Assembly: GCA_015179125.1 (NCBI GenBank) | Contig: WHVA01000100.1 | Span: 204,152-268,151 of the forward strand | Direction: 5' to 3' | Source: Gautieria morchelliformis | Lineage: Eukaryota > Basidiomycota > Agaricomycetes > Gomphales > Gomphaceae | DNA: 64,000 nt | In this document: one piece after another, positions 33,906 through 46,162 of the stretch | Position numbering within the stretch: the stretch's first letter is position 1 | Layout of the letters: every line of letters begins with the position of its first letter | Notes under the pieces: model-generated | Database searches by the model: none | What the model was told of the DNA's origin: nothing | Seen by the model: only the letters and a program-made list of their open reading frames with translations | Made by a program: the position numbers and the translations under genes

Positions 33906-36900
33906 TTAATATATTCCGATTTGCTCGTTGAGGACCTTCACTCTAGGACTAGGAAGTCCTTTGGTGAGGATATCTGCCAACATTTGTTCGGTTGGCAAAT
34001 AAACGAGCTTGGCTTGTTGATTTTTGATTATATCTCGAAGGAAATATAATCTGATGTCGAAATGCTTGGTTCTCGTGTGTTGTTGAGTGCCATACGTGAT
34101 GGCAATGGCTGATTGATTGTCTGAATAAATTTTGATGGGTCTGTTCAGTGGTTGGAATATTTCAGAAATAAAATGGCGCATCCAAAGAGCCTCTTTGCCC
34201 GCATGGGTCAGGGCGACGAATTCGGCTTCAGTTGATGAGAGGGCTACTATCGACTGTTTCTGGCAACTCCATGAAACAGTGCCTCCATCAATCTGAAATA
34301 AGTATGCCGAATACGAACGCCTATGACTCTGTGAACCCCAATCCGCATCTGAATACCCCATCAAGCCGTCTCGATTTCTTCCAAGTGTGAGCTTGTAATG
34401 CTTCGTGCCTTTCAAATATTTGAAGACACGTTTGACTGCATTCCAATGTGTGCCACCTGGATTTTCGAGGAATTGCGAAAGCAATGACACCGCAAATGCA
34501 CTGTCAGGTCGAGTGGCTACAGCTGCCCACATCAATGATCCTATAGCTTGCCTGTACGGAAACTTCGACATGGCTTTCTTGCCTCTCTCTGTAGAAGGAC
34601 ATTGGTCTTTAGATAATTTTACGGCTGGATCAAGAGGCGTAGCGTAAGTCTTTGCATCTTCGAGATTGAATTTCTTGATGATCTTCTCGATGTATGCAGG
34701 TTGTGAAATTGCAATAGTTTTCTTCTGCCAGTCTCTTTCGATTTTGAGATTCAATAGCCAATGAATCTCGCCTAGATCTTTCATACTGAAGACCTGAGCA
34801 AGATCTCGTTTGACTTCGTCCAGGACTGACTGATTCTCAGCTGTGATGGTGAGATCATCCACAGCTGTTGCAATGATCACATGCCCCTTTCCGCCACGTC
34901 TATAAAATACAGCCCCATCTGTGGCTGACGTAGTGAATCCTAATTTGTGGAATTCACCACTTAGACGTTTGTACCATTCCCTTCCAGATTGTTTGAGGCC
35001 ATAGAGTGCTTTCTTCAAAAGTAGCACTTCGTCTTTGTCTCTAGACTCATATCCATACGGCTGCTTCATGTAAATAGGTTCAGGTAGTGTAGCATTGAGG
35101 TATGCATAGTCCACGTCCATTTGATGGATAGGCCAGTCATTCCTAGCAGCAATGGCGCATATGATCCGTAGGGAGGATAACCGAGCAACAGGTGAGTATG
35201 TCTCATCATAGTCGACTCCAAACTTCTGTGTGAAGCCTTGGGCGACCATTCTCGATTTAGGCATTATTGGTTTCCCTTCTGGATTACGCTTCCAAAGGTA
35301 GACCCATTTATTACCGACAATATTGGCTCCAGGAGGTGGTTTGGCTCGTTCCCACACTCCCTTGTCGATTAGGGCCTCATACTCTTTGTCCATTGATTTC
35401 TTCCATATAGGATTATTCAGAGCTTCGTCTGCATTGCTAGGTTCAATTTGACTCAAATCCGGCGCCTTGTTATTGTTTTGACCGTCGGTTAGAAACGCAC
35501 TGATGGCACACTCATAGCTACTGATGCCATCAATCTCGGAGGATAATTCTTGGTCGAATAAAATTTCTTTATGGTCCTCAACGTCCTCCTAAGCTAGCGT
35601 AGTCATATGTGTGCCAGCTTGTCTCTGGGTTTGAGATCTTGTTACGGGACCTGATGGGGCCGGCTGCACTTGTTGTTGACGGATCCTTTCGCTTCTCCTT
35701 ATCGGTTCAGCTTCTCTAGGTCTGTCATCAACTCCCTGAATAGGTTGCAGCTTTTCAAGATATTCCTCTGGTGCATTTTCATCAATTTCCTCGATCTTTG
35801 CCTCTTCGCTGACTAAGCGACCGGGCACAGGCACTGATGCCGGAATAGCCTTCTTCTCCTCTTTAGACGTAGGTAGCTTGGATTCCTCAATAGAAATGAT
35901 TGGGACCTTTCCCTTCTTCATCTCTGAATCAAACACAACGTTCCGCTCGACAGAAACTTTGTGCGAGTCAGGCCAATAAACATAATGACCATGGCTCTGC
36001 GCAGAAATTCCTATCCACCGAGCTCTCTTGGCACGAGCTGCCAATTTATCTCCCTGAGTGACTTTAACATAGATTTCAGTTCCCCACGCGTGAATGTCTT
36101 TGAGATTCGGTTTCTCATGGTGGATCATCTCGTAGGGCGTTTTATCCGGTAGAGCTCTTGTGTGCGTCCTGTTCCTAAGATAATTGGCATGCTGTATTGC
36201 ATAGCCCCATAATATCTTAGGAAGGCCTGATTCTAACAGCATGGCACGAGTTCTCTCAGTGAGAGTTCGGTTTAGACGTTCGGCAACACCATTAGACTCT
36301 GGTGTGTCGTGTACCGTCAACTGATGCTTCGTGCCTTGTTTGGCTAGATGCTGTTCGAATTCAGAGCTCGTATACTCGCCCCCTCGATCAGAAACAAGTG
36401 TCTTGATGTGCACATTTCTCTGTCGAAGCATTAAAGCCTCATAGAGCTTGTACTTTGAGAATGCTTCTGATTTGTTCGCCATGAGATAGATCACCGATTC
36501 TCTTGAGTAATCATCGATAAAGGAGACATAATATGACTTCTTATCGATTGTGAGGTGCCTTGCAGGTCCCCAGACATCAGAATAAATTCTGTCACCGAAT
36601 TTGACGTTCGGTCTCTGGGTTCTCGAGGAAGAGGTTTGCGTGCAATCTTGGCCTGAATACACGCATCGCAGACAATTCTATCGCCTGTGGAGCTCAGTTC
36701 AATGCCCAATATCATGCCATGATTTAATAGATGTTGTAGGGACTTCTGTGAGATATGCCCCATTTTTTGATGAATTTCCATGGCAGACAAACACATATGG
36801 GCTTGAGCACTTGGTGACTGGAGGTCTAGTCGATATAAACCATTGACCTTCGGTGCTTGCATCAATACCTTTCCAGTAGCGTTAGATATTGTGCATTTCT

Positions 36901-37123
36901 GGCCACCGAGTCGAATGTCGTAGCCAGCATCATCGCACCGACCGATCGAGACGAGGGTAGCAGCAATTTTTGGAGCATAATATGTATCTTGCAACGTGAC
37001 TTCTACTGTTTTATCTCCAACCTTGTTGGATAATACAAGCAGTCCTGAACCGAAGGCATCAAAAGTGCCTTTGTTGGCTGCTCGGATAGTCCTCGGCTGT
37101 GAGAATTGACAGTAGTTCCTCAA
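33906..37123 (-). pseudogene. Copia pol: protease remainder, integrase, reverse transcriptase, RNase H
   Basis: Three colinear frame segments. 37123-36491: protease C-part and integrase zinc finger (HQKMGHIS...CDACIQAK). 36662-35589: integrase core (GDRIYSDVWGPA, FIDDYSR, HDTPESNGVAERLNRTL). 35456-33906: reverse transcriptase (WVYLWKRNPEG, QMDVDYAYLNA, QPYGYE, AVDDLTI as the catalytic motif) and RNase H (ALSSTEAEF, IYSDNQSAI). A one-base deficit near 36617 joins the first two, and a single TAG at 35589-35591 interrupts the third while the frame stays open on both sides. The element is thus complete but not translatable as assembled. Confidence 0.9.
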
Positions 37124-38148
37124 TAAATTTTGTGAGGAGTCATATGCGATGTCGTTCCGGTGTCGAGTATAACTATAACTCCTGAGGATGTGCTCAAATT
37201 GAAATTAGAGCACTCGTCAAAATTGGTGAAGGCAAGATGCCCATCACCACTTTCCTCAGAAGAGGACTCTTCTTCGGCAACATTCGCTTTTGCTTTACCC
37301 TTCTTCTTCTTCTTGGCTTTGGCTTTTTTCTTCTGACGTGGTCCTTGACCTTCTTTACCACCTCCTTTAGCCCAGCAATTTTCGATAGAATGTCCAGGCT
37401 TTTTGCAGTTGGTGCATATATGCGCCTTCTGCCCCTTCTGGTCCTTCTTAGTAGATGAACCAATAAACACCTGCTCTTCTTGCGGGAGTGTTTTCTTCCT
37501 GTCATACTGAGCCTTTAGTACCCTAATAATATTATCAGGGACCAATGGCATCCCGCATTCTTCAAGCGAAGTGGTAAGGGCGTTCATGACTGCCTCATAG
37601 GATGGTGGAAGTGACGCAAGGATGATGTCCATAAATTCTTCTTCGGAAACTCTGGCTCCCATCTCATTAAGACGAGCATATAGGTCTTGGGCCTTGTCCA
37701 AATGATCTCTCAAGTCTCCATCCTCAGGACATCTCATACTGCGGAGTTGTCTCTGCAGGCTGGTGAGGACCATCTTGGGCTTTTTGGTCATCTCATTGAC
37801 CAGTGCATCCCAAGTCTCTTTTGCTGTCTTCTGCTTCTGTAGCATCAGGGCTAATGACTCTGACACAGAGACGATGATTTGGGTCTTGGCTTGTCCTTCT
37901 CTAGCAAGGTATCTCTCCAGCTTCTCCTCAGCCTTATCCATCTGAGTTTCCTCAGCTTCTGTAAGAATATGGCCTGGGGGCATAACTGGAGGATCAGGAG
38001 GTCGAGTGACTCTCCCTTCTACATGCTTGAGTAGATTTTTGGACTCGAAATAGCTGATGAGAGTGGCTCGCCACAATGGCCAATTACTTCCATCAGTAGC
38101 AAGCTTCTCAACACCCAATAGCTTCTCAGAAGTGTCTCCGGGGCCCAT
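37120..38148 (-). pseudogene. Copia gag and start of protease
   Basis: 342 codons. Gag of the UBN2 type (residues about 1-220: WPLWRATLISYF, TWDALVNEM, LRDHLDKAQDLYARLNEMG, DIILASLPPSYE), a CCHC knuckle CTNCKKPGHSIENC, a very lysine-rich stretch, then the protease active site DTGTTSHM. The frame ends after TPHK where one A appears to be missing (37128-37131) and protease text continues in the next frame. Confidence 0.9.
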
Positions 38149-38153
38149 AACCC
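38141..38153 (-). other. Copia primer-binding site overlapping gag start codon
   Basis: Minus-strand GGGTTATGGGCCC begins immediately after the 5' LTR. It is complementary to the anticodon arm of eukaryotic initiator tRNA-Met, so priming would use an internally cleaved tRNA half as in Drosophila copia. The gag ATG (38148-38146) lies inside it. Confidence 0.75.
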
Positions 38154-38649
38154 TGTAGAGGACAGGAATTATAGGCAGTAGGAATGGACTTCTTGCTCAA
38201 AAGAATAGACTAGAAAACAATTCACTCTCTCAGTGAATTTAGTTGTCACTATAAATATATTATACACTACCTAGAAACAATTCACTACAGAGGATTTCTA
38301 GGTTAATAAATCGAAAGAATGCTAGACTAATTTACTTGCCTCTCTCAGTGAATTTAGTTGTCACTGAGAGAGGGGGAAATTGTTTCACTGCGCATGTACT
38401 ACTACCCGGCCCTTTAGCGCCCAAGAGCTCGCGCGTCGAAGTCATTTCAGACTCCGCTGGGTGCAGCCGCTTGTGAAAGTAGGAATAACAAGATGAAATG
38501 GAGAGATAGGGAGTGAGTGGAAAATTTCGAAAATAACCAGAGAAATGGATGCATGATACAAGAACAACATGAGAAGAAATTGAGAAAGCACACAACAAAT
38601 TGGATATATTATGCTTGATTTTGGTGCATGAGCATCAATGCACCCAACA
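38154..38649 (-). repeat. Copia 5' LTR
   Basis: Near identical to 33396-33892; directly adjoins the primer-binding site at 38141-38153. Confidence 0.95.
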
Positions 38650-39111
38650 TGATGGACCATCATGCTGGTAGAAGATGTCGATCGCGTTTGATGGCGTGGC
38701 TGCTGGCGAATGATGCGAGCAGCGAGTGGTCTCTCGGTGAATGCGGCGAAGGGTGAACGGAGAGAACATAGAGGAAGCGTGGTCGAAGGGGGGTGAAGCT
38801 GAGCGAACACGGAGGAGGAGTGGTAAAAGGGGAAACAGGGATAGCTGGGTGCAGGGAACACCCGAGTCGTGGCAATCCGATCACAGGAACATGGAAAGGG
38901 GGTTGAGCAGAGGAGGTGATAGGGCCAGTGACGAACCACCAAATCAGTCCAAGGATGTTGATCGTGCTTTGATGGCGTGGCTATGGCGAATGATGCGAAC
39001 AGCAAAGGTTGATCGCCGAACCCGGCGAAGGGCGATTGGAGTGAATACAGAGGTGGAGTGAGGAATGGGAGGACAGAGCGACTGAGTATAGGAAATAAAC
39101 GCATCATGACA

Positions 39112-39235
39112 CACCCCCTTGTAGTTCTTTGTTACTGATTAGTTCCTTACCCCGTATGTCTATCCGACCTCCGCTTCCTCTGGAACATGCTTAGTACCTT
39201 AGTACCACCTCACCCCATGCGAGTGCATGACACAT
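39112..39235 (+). repeat. LTR-B internal fragment
   Basis: About 100 bp related to 41710-41790 (CCTTACCCCGTATGTCTATCCGAC, CATGCTTAGTACCTTAGTACC). Confidence 0.6.
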
Positions 39236-40501
39236 TGTCATGACACGTTTATTTCCCATACTCAGAAGCTCAGTTTTCCTATTTTCTCACCCCACCTTCG
39301 TGTTTGTTCCGATCACCATTGTCATGTTCGGCAACCAATTCTCGCTGTTTGCGCCAACTACCATAGCCACGCCGTCAAACGCACAATCAACGTCTTGGGA
39401 CTGACTCGGCAGTCATCACTGGGCCTACCACCTCTTCTGCTCGACCCTCTTCCGATGGTGTTCTGATAGCTGGATTGTCATGACCTGTGTATTTCCTGCA
39501 CCTTGGTATCCCCATTTTCCCTTTCGCTACTCCTCCCCAGTGTTCGCTCGGCTTCGCCCTCCACCTCGACCTCTCCTCCCCTATGTCACCTCTGTTCGCC
39601 CTTCCTTGCATTTCGCTGAACGGCTATTCGCTGCTCGCATCATTCGCCAGCAAGCACACCATCAAATACGATCGATACCATTCACCCGGCCTGATGGTTC
39701 ATCATTAACCCCATCGTCTTCTTAAATCCAACCCCATTGGGCGTTCGTATGGTCAAAGTGTGTTCGCAGGACGTCGCTTCCATAGGTCGTGCGGAATCAA
39801 CCCAGTAGACCAAGAGTCCGTGCAGGGATGCGGGTCCCAAGACATGGTTTTGTCCATAAGTGCCTTCGCCACCTTTACTCTCCGTTGTTTCATGTTCTCC
39901 CTCTTCTCACATTCTATTGTATGTTTATTTCATCTATGTTGTATCATGACTGCGCACCCCTATCCAACCCTGACTTGTGACGGCCTCTTTCCTATTCGCT
40001 GATACCTTACGAGCATTCGATATAAGTAGTTTACATTCGCATGTATATTCCCCAGTTCAATTATCATACGTCGTTCATCTTGTGCAAATTTGACCTCGCT
40101 GTGATCATTGTCTTAAGCCTTCTCTTGGAGATTTCTATCTTTGACCAGCAGAGGACTTAGGCATCACTGGTGAGTTCTCATACTTCAACCTCGTTACTTA
40201 GCCTTCGAACCATTTTCCGTGCTGTTGGCGAAGGGCTCCGAAGGAGCACCTTCGCCAGCAAAGGGATTGTCGAGACTTAGACAGCCCTTCCGTGAGACCT
40301 TGCACGTCACATCGTCAAGAGCCACGGGCTATTTCGCTACGACTGTAGATAGGGGGAGCCCCGTTCAGGCAACCCTCTTACTTTGTGAACATTCATTGGT
40401 TCACCTATTTCGCTGAACAGCATACTTATTCGCACAAGTTATTCGGGCATTCACTGTGTTTACTAATACACGATATTAACGCCTGAAAACCAATCTTGAC
40501 A
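39236..40501 (+). repeat. Solo LTR of family D with an internal 5' duplication
   Basis: Ends TGTCATGACACG and CCAATCTTGACA; target-site duplication CACAT at 39231-39235 and 40502-40506. The start motif TGTCATGACC recurs at 39476, so this copy carries about 240 bp of partial tandem duplication relative to the 1032-bp copy at 30408. Confidence 0.9.
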
Positions 40502-40675
40502 CACATCTTCTCCCGCAGAGATGGCCCTCCTCCATGGAAAGACACGGCCCAGGTCCCTGGCTGGGCGCAGATCATATGAGCAGACAGAGAGTCACATGGT
40601 CTGTTCGGACTTGAGGGTCTGCATGCATGCATACATGTGCCCGCCACCACTGCAGGCCGCACGGGAAATACCACG

Positions 40676-40724
40676 CAGACACGCGCACCGCCCCAGTGTG
40701 AGAGTGGGGCAGGGCGCGTGTCTG
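40676..40724. repeat. Hairpin-forming inverted repeat, copy 1
   Basis: CAGACACGCGC at the left pairs with GCGCGTGTCTG at the right, and inner GCCCCA pairs with TGGGGC, leaving GTGTGAGAG as loop. Confidence 0.8.
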
Positions 40725-40843
40725 TTTGGGCCCATGTGGTGGTGGCTGCCACACCTGCACACGAGGGCACATGTGCATACATGCACCCTGCCCCACTTGC
40801 CACCACTCATGTGCCCCCTTGCGTGCACACGCGCCATACCATG

Positions 40844-40891
40844 CAGACACGCACACAGCCCTAGTGTGAGAGTGGGGTGGGCGCGTGTCTG
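40844..40891. repeat. Hairpin-forming inverted repeat, copy 2
   Basis: Same architecture as copy 1 with weaker pairing (CAGACACGCACAC / GCGCGTGTCTG); loop sequence AGTGTGAGAG retained. Confidence 0.65.
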
Positions 40892-41464
40892 TTTGGGTGG
40901 GTGCGGTGGTGGCTGCCATGCGTGCGCCCGTGCGTTGGTAGTGGTGAAGGAGGAAGTGGTGGTGCATGGGAGCGTGGGAGCGGGTGGCGGCGTCGTGTGC
41001 CATGGTGGTAGCTGGCATGTGGGGGTGGGAGGCAGTGGCAGTGTCCAGAGTGGTCATGTGACTGACTGTATCCGGAACACTCCGGCAGGTTCGCAAGTCA
41101 CCTGCACCCTTTTGATGGCCAAACATGGACTTGCCAGATTTTTAGATGCCGGGTAACTTGGACTTGTGGGAGTTGGATCTGCAGGTTAAAATCGCAGGTT
41201 GAACTGCAAGGTCACCTGCAGGAACCTGGACTCGTGGACAGCACTGCATCTCATCATTCACTGATTGCTCCTGTACTCAGGATGAGTGTCAGAGTTAGCA
41301 GACCGGTTATTCAATCAGAACTCACTATAACCAGTGGGTGTCTCACAATGGGGCAGCTTGCATTCTGCACTGGTTCTTTGCGCTCAGAGTGATGGGCTTT
41401 ATCCTTCAGCACCACTTTGTGTATCAAGCAGATGTTAATGAGATCTTGTCCCGATCCTGTCTGA

Positions 41465-42497
41465 TGTTACGACCATGCATTTCCAACTTCCGACACTCAG
41501 TTCCATTTACATTCTGACCCTCCAATAATTCCGACATTCTGCCCCTTGTTATATCCCTTGTTCTTTTGACTCTATTACTCGGACCCACCAGACTCGCCTC
41601 GCAGCACAGCAAGACCATATGTCTGGCCCCCTTTGGATTCTTGTTGTTTCTTTATGTCAGATATACTTTCCGACCCCATGTTCTTTTGTCATTGTTCTAC
41701 CCTACCCTGCACCCCCTTGTAGTCCCCTTGTTCCCAATTAGTTATTTACCCCATATGTTTATCCGACTTCCGCTCCCTCCAGAATTTGCTTAGTACTACC
41801 CCATTACATTTTGTCTCAGCTTTGTATAAAAGCCCCTCATGATTTCCTTCGCTCTATCTCCTGTTCTTAGTACAGCGATTTTTGCAAGACCTCTGTCTCT
41901 CCGCCTTCCACCTTCCGCCTTCTGACCCAACTTCCAACTTCTGTTCAGTTTGATACCTTCTGAGTTCCGACTTGCAATCTGAAATACTTAGGACGATAGT
42001 TCATTGGGGGCACAACTGTTAAGGTTGTGTATTGTACTGTAGTTTGGCTTTACCAAGGCCAAACTTGGGTCTCGGGTCAGAGGGCTTGGCTTCAACCTTG
42101 TGGGTTGCGCCCACTCAGTGTTCCGCCCTAATTTCGGGAGCGGTCTCGGCTATAAGCCGAGAAGCGGGTTTTGATATTAAGCAGAGAGGTCTTAAGTACG
42201 AGAAGCTAATTCGATATCTGAACTGAGGAACTATGATACATGGACTGGAGGTCTATATAGTAAGGTAGTGTGCAGGGTCGCGAAGAGAACATGATTGGAT
42301 CAATGGTCAGGGGAACAAAGGGTAAGGCAAACGGTGAACTAACTAGATAAGGGAATCAGGGGCGATGGGAAGTGCGAAGGGAAACCCGAAGGAAAGCTGA
42401 GAATAACCTGAGATTCCTGAATTAGAACCGAAGCCGAGGCTTCGGGTCTGGATTCGGGTCCAGATCGTAACAGCAACATAAGTTGAAGCCATTGTCC
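41465..42497 (+). repeat. LTR-B, 3'-truncated copy hosting LTR-C
   Basis: Starts TGTTACGACCATGCATTTCC; TATA element TGTATAAAAG about 41824. Interrupted by LTR-C (42017-42472) and then runs a few bases (GCAACATAAGTTGAAGCCATTGTCC) before switching abruptly at about 42490-42500 into the middle of a second LTR-B. Confidence 0.8.
42017..42472 (+). repeat. Solo LTR of family C
   Basis: 456 bp, TGTTAAGGTTGTG to AGATCGTAACA, inserted in LTR-B with target-site duplication ACAAC/GCAAC (one mismatch, G to A). Confidence 0.75.
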
Positions 42498-42911
42498 CAA
42501 TAAGGTTAGTTACCCCATATGTCTACCTGACTTCCGCTCTCTCCGGAACTTGCTTAGTACTACCCCATTACATGTTGCCTCAGCTCTTTGTATAAAACCC
42601 TCTCATGTATGTCTGTTATTCTGCAATCAGATAATTGCCTTTGATATGTGATTTCCTTCGCTCTATCTCCTGTTCTTAGCACAGCGAGTTTAGCAAGACC
42701 TCTGCCTCTCCGCCTTCCACCTTCCACCTTCCACCTTCCGCCTTCCGACTCTAGTTCCGAGTCAAGTTCCGACTTCTGTTTAGTTTGATACTTTCTGACT
42801 TCCGACCCAGGTTCCGAAATAATTAGGATGATAGTTCAGTGGGGGTGCAACATATAAGTTGAAGCTGTTGTCCTTTACAGTTCTGACTTGCGGAACTCTC
42901 GATACGTAACA
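42498..42911 (+). repeat. LTR-B, 5'-truncated copy preceding a gag
   Basis: Matches LTR-B from TTAGTTACCCCATATG to the end CGATACGTAACA, including TTTGTATAAAACCC as TATA. Directly followed by internal gypsy sequence, so it is a 5' LTR. Confidence 0.85.
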
Positions 42912-42943
42912 GTATTATCTGATTCCCACCCGATAACTATCAC

Positions 42944-43875
42944 TATGCCTCCTCATACCACAGCTACTTCAGCTCGCGCAGGAGCTGTCGAAGCTCTCTC
43001 TTATTTTGGAAACCTTAGACCTGCAGCACCAAGACGTGTGGAACCCTCTAGCAGCTCTTGAGCCGACGATGAGCTCTCCCATGATGTTCCACCAGGGCAC
43101 ATTGAAGAAGTTCCCAACACAAATCCCAACGACAATCCCAACTATGATGGAAACTTGTCAAGTAGCAGCGGCAAACAGACAGCAGTGTCATTCCGACGCC
43201 CAGCACCACCTCCACCACCACCACCAGGACCTCCTCCCGGCGGCCCTCCAGGTGGCCCTCACGGCGGCCCTCCAGTGGTCCCCCAGGCGGTCCCCCACCT
43301 CCAAATCCCACCAACCCAGTTCTGCCCGCTCCAGCTCCAGATCTTGCACAGGCTATCGCCATGCTGGCTGGCCAACTCCAGCGTCTGGCCCAAGCTCCAC
43401 ACCCCAAGACAAAAGTTTGCAAACCTGATCAGTTTGACGGTTCTGACCCCAAGAAGCTTCAGCCTTTTTTGGTTCAGCTTCAGCTCAACTTCTGCGATCA
43501 TCCCGACACCTTTCCCGATGATGAAAGAAAGGTCAACTATGCCCTTTCCTACCTCAGGGGCATGGCTCTTGACTACTTCGAACCCGCCCTCATGGACCCC
43601 TACACCGTTGTCGACTGGGCAGACGATTACCACAACTTCATTTCTGAACTCCACAACAACTTCAGACCATTCGATATGGAAGCCGATGCAGAAAATGAAC
43701 TCGATAAGCTTCGTATGAAAGACACTCATAAGATAGCTAAATACATCGTCACTTTCCAGCAGCTTGCTCCTCGAGTCCAATGGGGAGAAGCCGCACTCTG
43801 CTGACAGTTCTACATGGGCCTCCCATCCTGGATCAAGGATGAAATTGCCCGCGTCAGAAAACCCGCCACCCCTCT
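42944..43875 (+). pseudogene. Gypsy family B gag, truncated by the LINE
   Basis: ATG 42944 lies 33 bp after the LTR. N-terminal about 90 residues, then a long Pro/Gly run (PPPPPPPGPPPGGPPGGP), then a Ty3-type gag core: FDGSDPKKLQPFLVQLQLNF, YALSYLRGMALDYFEPAL, ELDKLRM, IVTFQQLA. Broken by TGA at 43059-43061 and 43802-43804, and by a frame change near 43270-43360. The sequence leaves gag at about 43875, where the LINE begins. Confidence 0.85.
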
Positions 43876-44516
43876 CGGCGGGGGTGTGGCTGAAATGGCG
43901 CCACGCCTCCTCGCAGGGCCTCAACACGGCCCGGGAGTGAACACTGCGGATAGCTTCTGTGGTGGCCAACCTGCGAAAAACACTGAAAAGACACCCACAG
44001 GGACCATGAAGTTAGCCCACCGGGTAGGGGAAGCTCGAACCATGCCAACATTGCGTGGCCAGTTTTCGGGTGACATTCAGAACGAGACTTTGCAGGGACA
44101 GTATAAAGAGCCCGTAGAAGTCACCATAAATACAAGGCCTCGGCTGGTAGGCGCTGGGGGGTCAAAATGGCGACACACTGTACTACCCCAGCAGAACCAA
44201 GAGCGGAAATTAAAGAAAAATACACAATTGACCTAACAAGTCAAGAAATGCGTGTTGTTCGTGCTGGCAAGATCAGATATTTTGAGTGAGGGACTTGGTC
44301 ACGGCAAGAAATGGCCTAAGAAAAGAATACTGTAAATAGTAGGCATGAAATGAAATAAACAGATTTCTTCACTAGCCGGGGGGGCCTGTTATTCTTTTAA
44401 GTGTTCACACAAAGACATTTGAAGATAACAGAAGAAGAGATCAGAAAATATGGACAAACTAGACGTGAGTGTTCCCTGACACCACAAAAGAAATGAAACT
44501 AATAAAAGGGGTATAG

Positions 44517-45776
44517 ATGCACACCTCGAAAGGTAGAAAGCGCCCAAGTTCGGACGTTGAAATCTCAGAGGCACAGACACCTAAACACCCCAAGACTGAC
44601 GGCCCCAAAAAGCCCCGGCCCAAAAAATCTAGCTCAAGCTTTGTGACAACTCCTAGCTCCACCACAGACATGGACTTGGAATCCAATGTCACCACTACAC
44701 AAAACACCGCCCTGCTCCTACAGAAGAAGCAGCGACCCACCATCCAGGCATCAGCCTTGGACTGGCTAGATGAGCCAATATTACGCCCCCCCGAGAATAA
44801 AGGGAAGGGCCGCGCCAGAACGGCACCAGATGGCTGGGAAGAACATGTCCCGGCACACGTTGTCGCAGATTATCAGATATGTCTGGATGGGATATACGAG
44901 CACTTGGGCAAGATAATGATGACGGACAAAGCACGAGGTGATAGATTGTGGGAAATGTCCCACTGACTTTGCCTAGCCACAGTATACGGTGCAAAAACCC
45001 TGGGACCCCTGGCCAAAAGGAAAGGGATCACAGGCAAAATACAGAGGGTGGTTATGTGGCTTCTAGCCGAAGAACGTCCGGACGTAGTTATCCGAGAGGG
45101 TGACCCGGTTTCGGTGGAGGAGCTCAATGTGCCGGCCCACTTCTCCAAAGGTGGAGTGTATAAAAACCCGAGAGGGTACAAAAGACCCGGAGAGGCAGAA
45201 AGAACCTCAAGGGTATGGGCGTTGGTGACCTTGCTGGAAGCAATGCCCGTAAGTTATAACATGTTTGACATCAGATCCTTTCAAGTACGAGGGGAGTACC
45301 CCAAGGAGGCGATCTTACTGGTCCCCTTCCCATGGGAGTTACAAGAAGATCAGTGGTTCAGAATAGGAAGAACCCCTGCGACAACAAGAGAGACGGACGT
45401 CCGTCAAGCGATAGAAGACAATGTTGGCCCGCGGCAAGCAGAAGTCCTGAGCGTCCACAAATCCGCTGATAAAGGTGGCCAAATAGTCTGGAACATCAGA
45501 CTAACCTTCAAAAGAAAGACGGTCACGAGAGACGACGGCAGCAAAGATTCCGTCGTTGATACATTAGGGAAGTCGGACAGACAGTGGAAAGTAGGACAGG
45601 ACGAATGGCTGATCTGGCCAGGAACCCACTGCACCGGCTGCCATGGAGTCGGACACGTAGAAATCAAGTGCCCCCTCCGACCATACATAGTGCCTCTAGA
45701 CAGGTGGACGGGTGACTCGCTCCCCGAAGAAGCGGACAACTGGCCAATCGAGGTCTACCTCAAGGCTAACCTGTGA
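44517..45776 (+). pseudogene. LINE ORF1 (nucleic-acid-binding, CCHC)
   Basis: 420 codons in a single frame, broken only by TGA at 44964-44966. N-terminus basic and Ser/Lys-rich (SKGRKRPSSD, PKKPRPKKSSSS). The C-terminal part ends with one zinc knuckle CTGCHGVGHVEIKC about 45635-45676. The middle (WALVTLLEAMPVSYNMFDIR) is typical of fungal LINE ORF1 proteins without a named domain. Confidence 0.8.
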
Positions 45777-46162
45777 CAAAAAGTATACCCGAAGAAGAAG
45801 AAGTAGGGTCAAAAGTATGATAGTGTTACGAGATGAACAATAATAATCTTTTGTATACATCTCAAACCACACTGTGTGAACTAAGTCCTGACAGAAGTAA
45901 TCAAGACAAGAAATCAAGATGGGAGTGTAAGAACCCGACATCAACAACCAGCACGTAAGTCAACAACGCTGAACTCAACAACAAGAACAACAAAAGGGAC
46001 GACAAAGACGCCCACAACAACAAGAACACCCAAAGAGACGACCAAGCTTCTCACCGGGACCAAAACACGTCGACGTCATCTGACGCCGTAGACAGAAGAG
46101 GCCCAAGTAGAGCGGGAGGCCTGCATCTCGACCTCGGACGTCTTAATCACCGCAAGGCAACC

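Larger units (their letters stand above)
33396..38649 (-). mobile_element. Full-length Ty1/copia retrotransposon
   Basis: 5254 bp with 497- and 496-bp LTRs, TG..CA ends and target-site duplication TGATG (33391-33395, 38650-38654). Order on the minus strand: 5' LTR, primer-binding site, gag, protease, integrase, reverse transcriptase, RNase H, polypurine tract, 3' LTR, which is the copia order. The LTRs differ at only two places I can find (an A in a run of four versus three, and G/T near the end), so insertion is recent. The reading frame is broken by two one-base deficits and one TAG. Confidence 0.95.
32816..39111 (-). repeat. LTR of family D, interrupted by a copia element
   Basis: 5'-truncated D LTR on the opposite strand; 32816-33395 and 38650-39111 together align with 49700-50500 and end AATAAACGCATCATGACA. 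The copia insertion at 33396-38649 splits it, duplicating TGATG. Confidence 0.85.
40507..41464. other. CA/TG-rich unique region with hairpin repeats
   Basis: No LTR family recognised and no credible protein. Two related GC-rich units about 168 bp apart (40676-40724, 40844-40891) can fold into hairpins. Further right (41060-41260) short repeated words such as AAGTCACCTGCA and CTGCAGG recur. Confidence 0.5.

Noticed and set aside
40521-41156. 211-aa plus and 184-aa minus frames in the CA/TG-rich region
   Set aside because: Both strands open because of dinucleotide repeats; no domain or codon logic.
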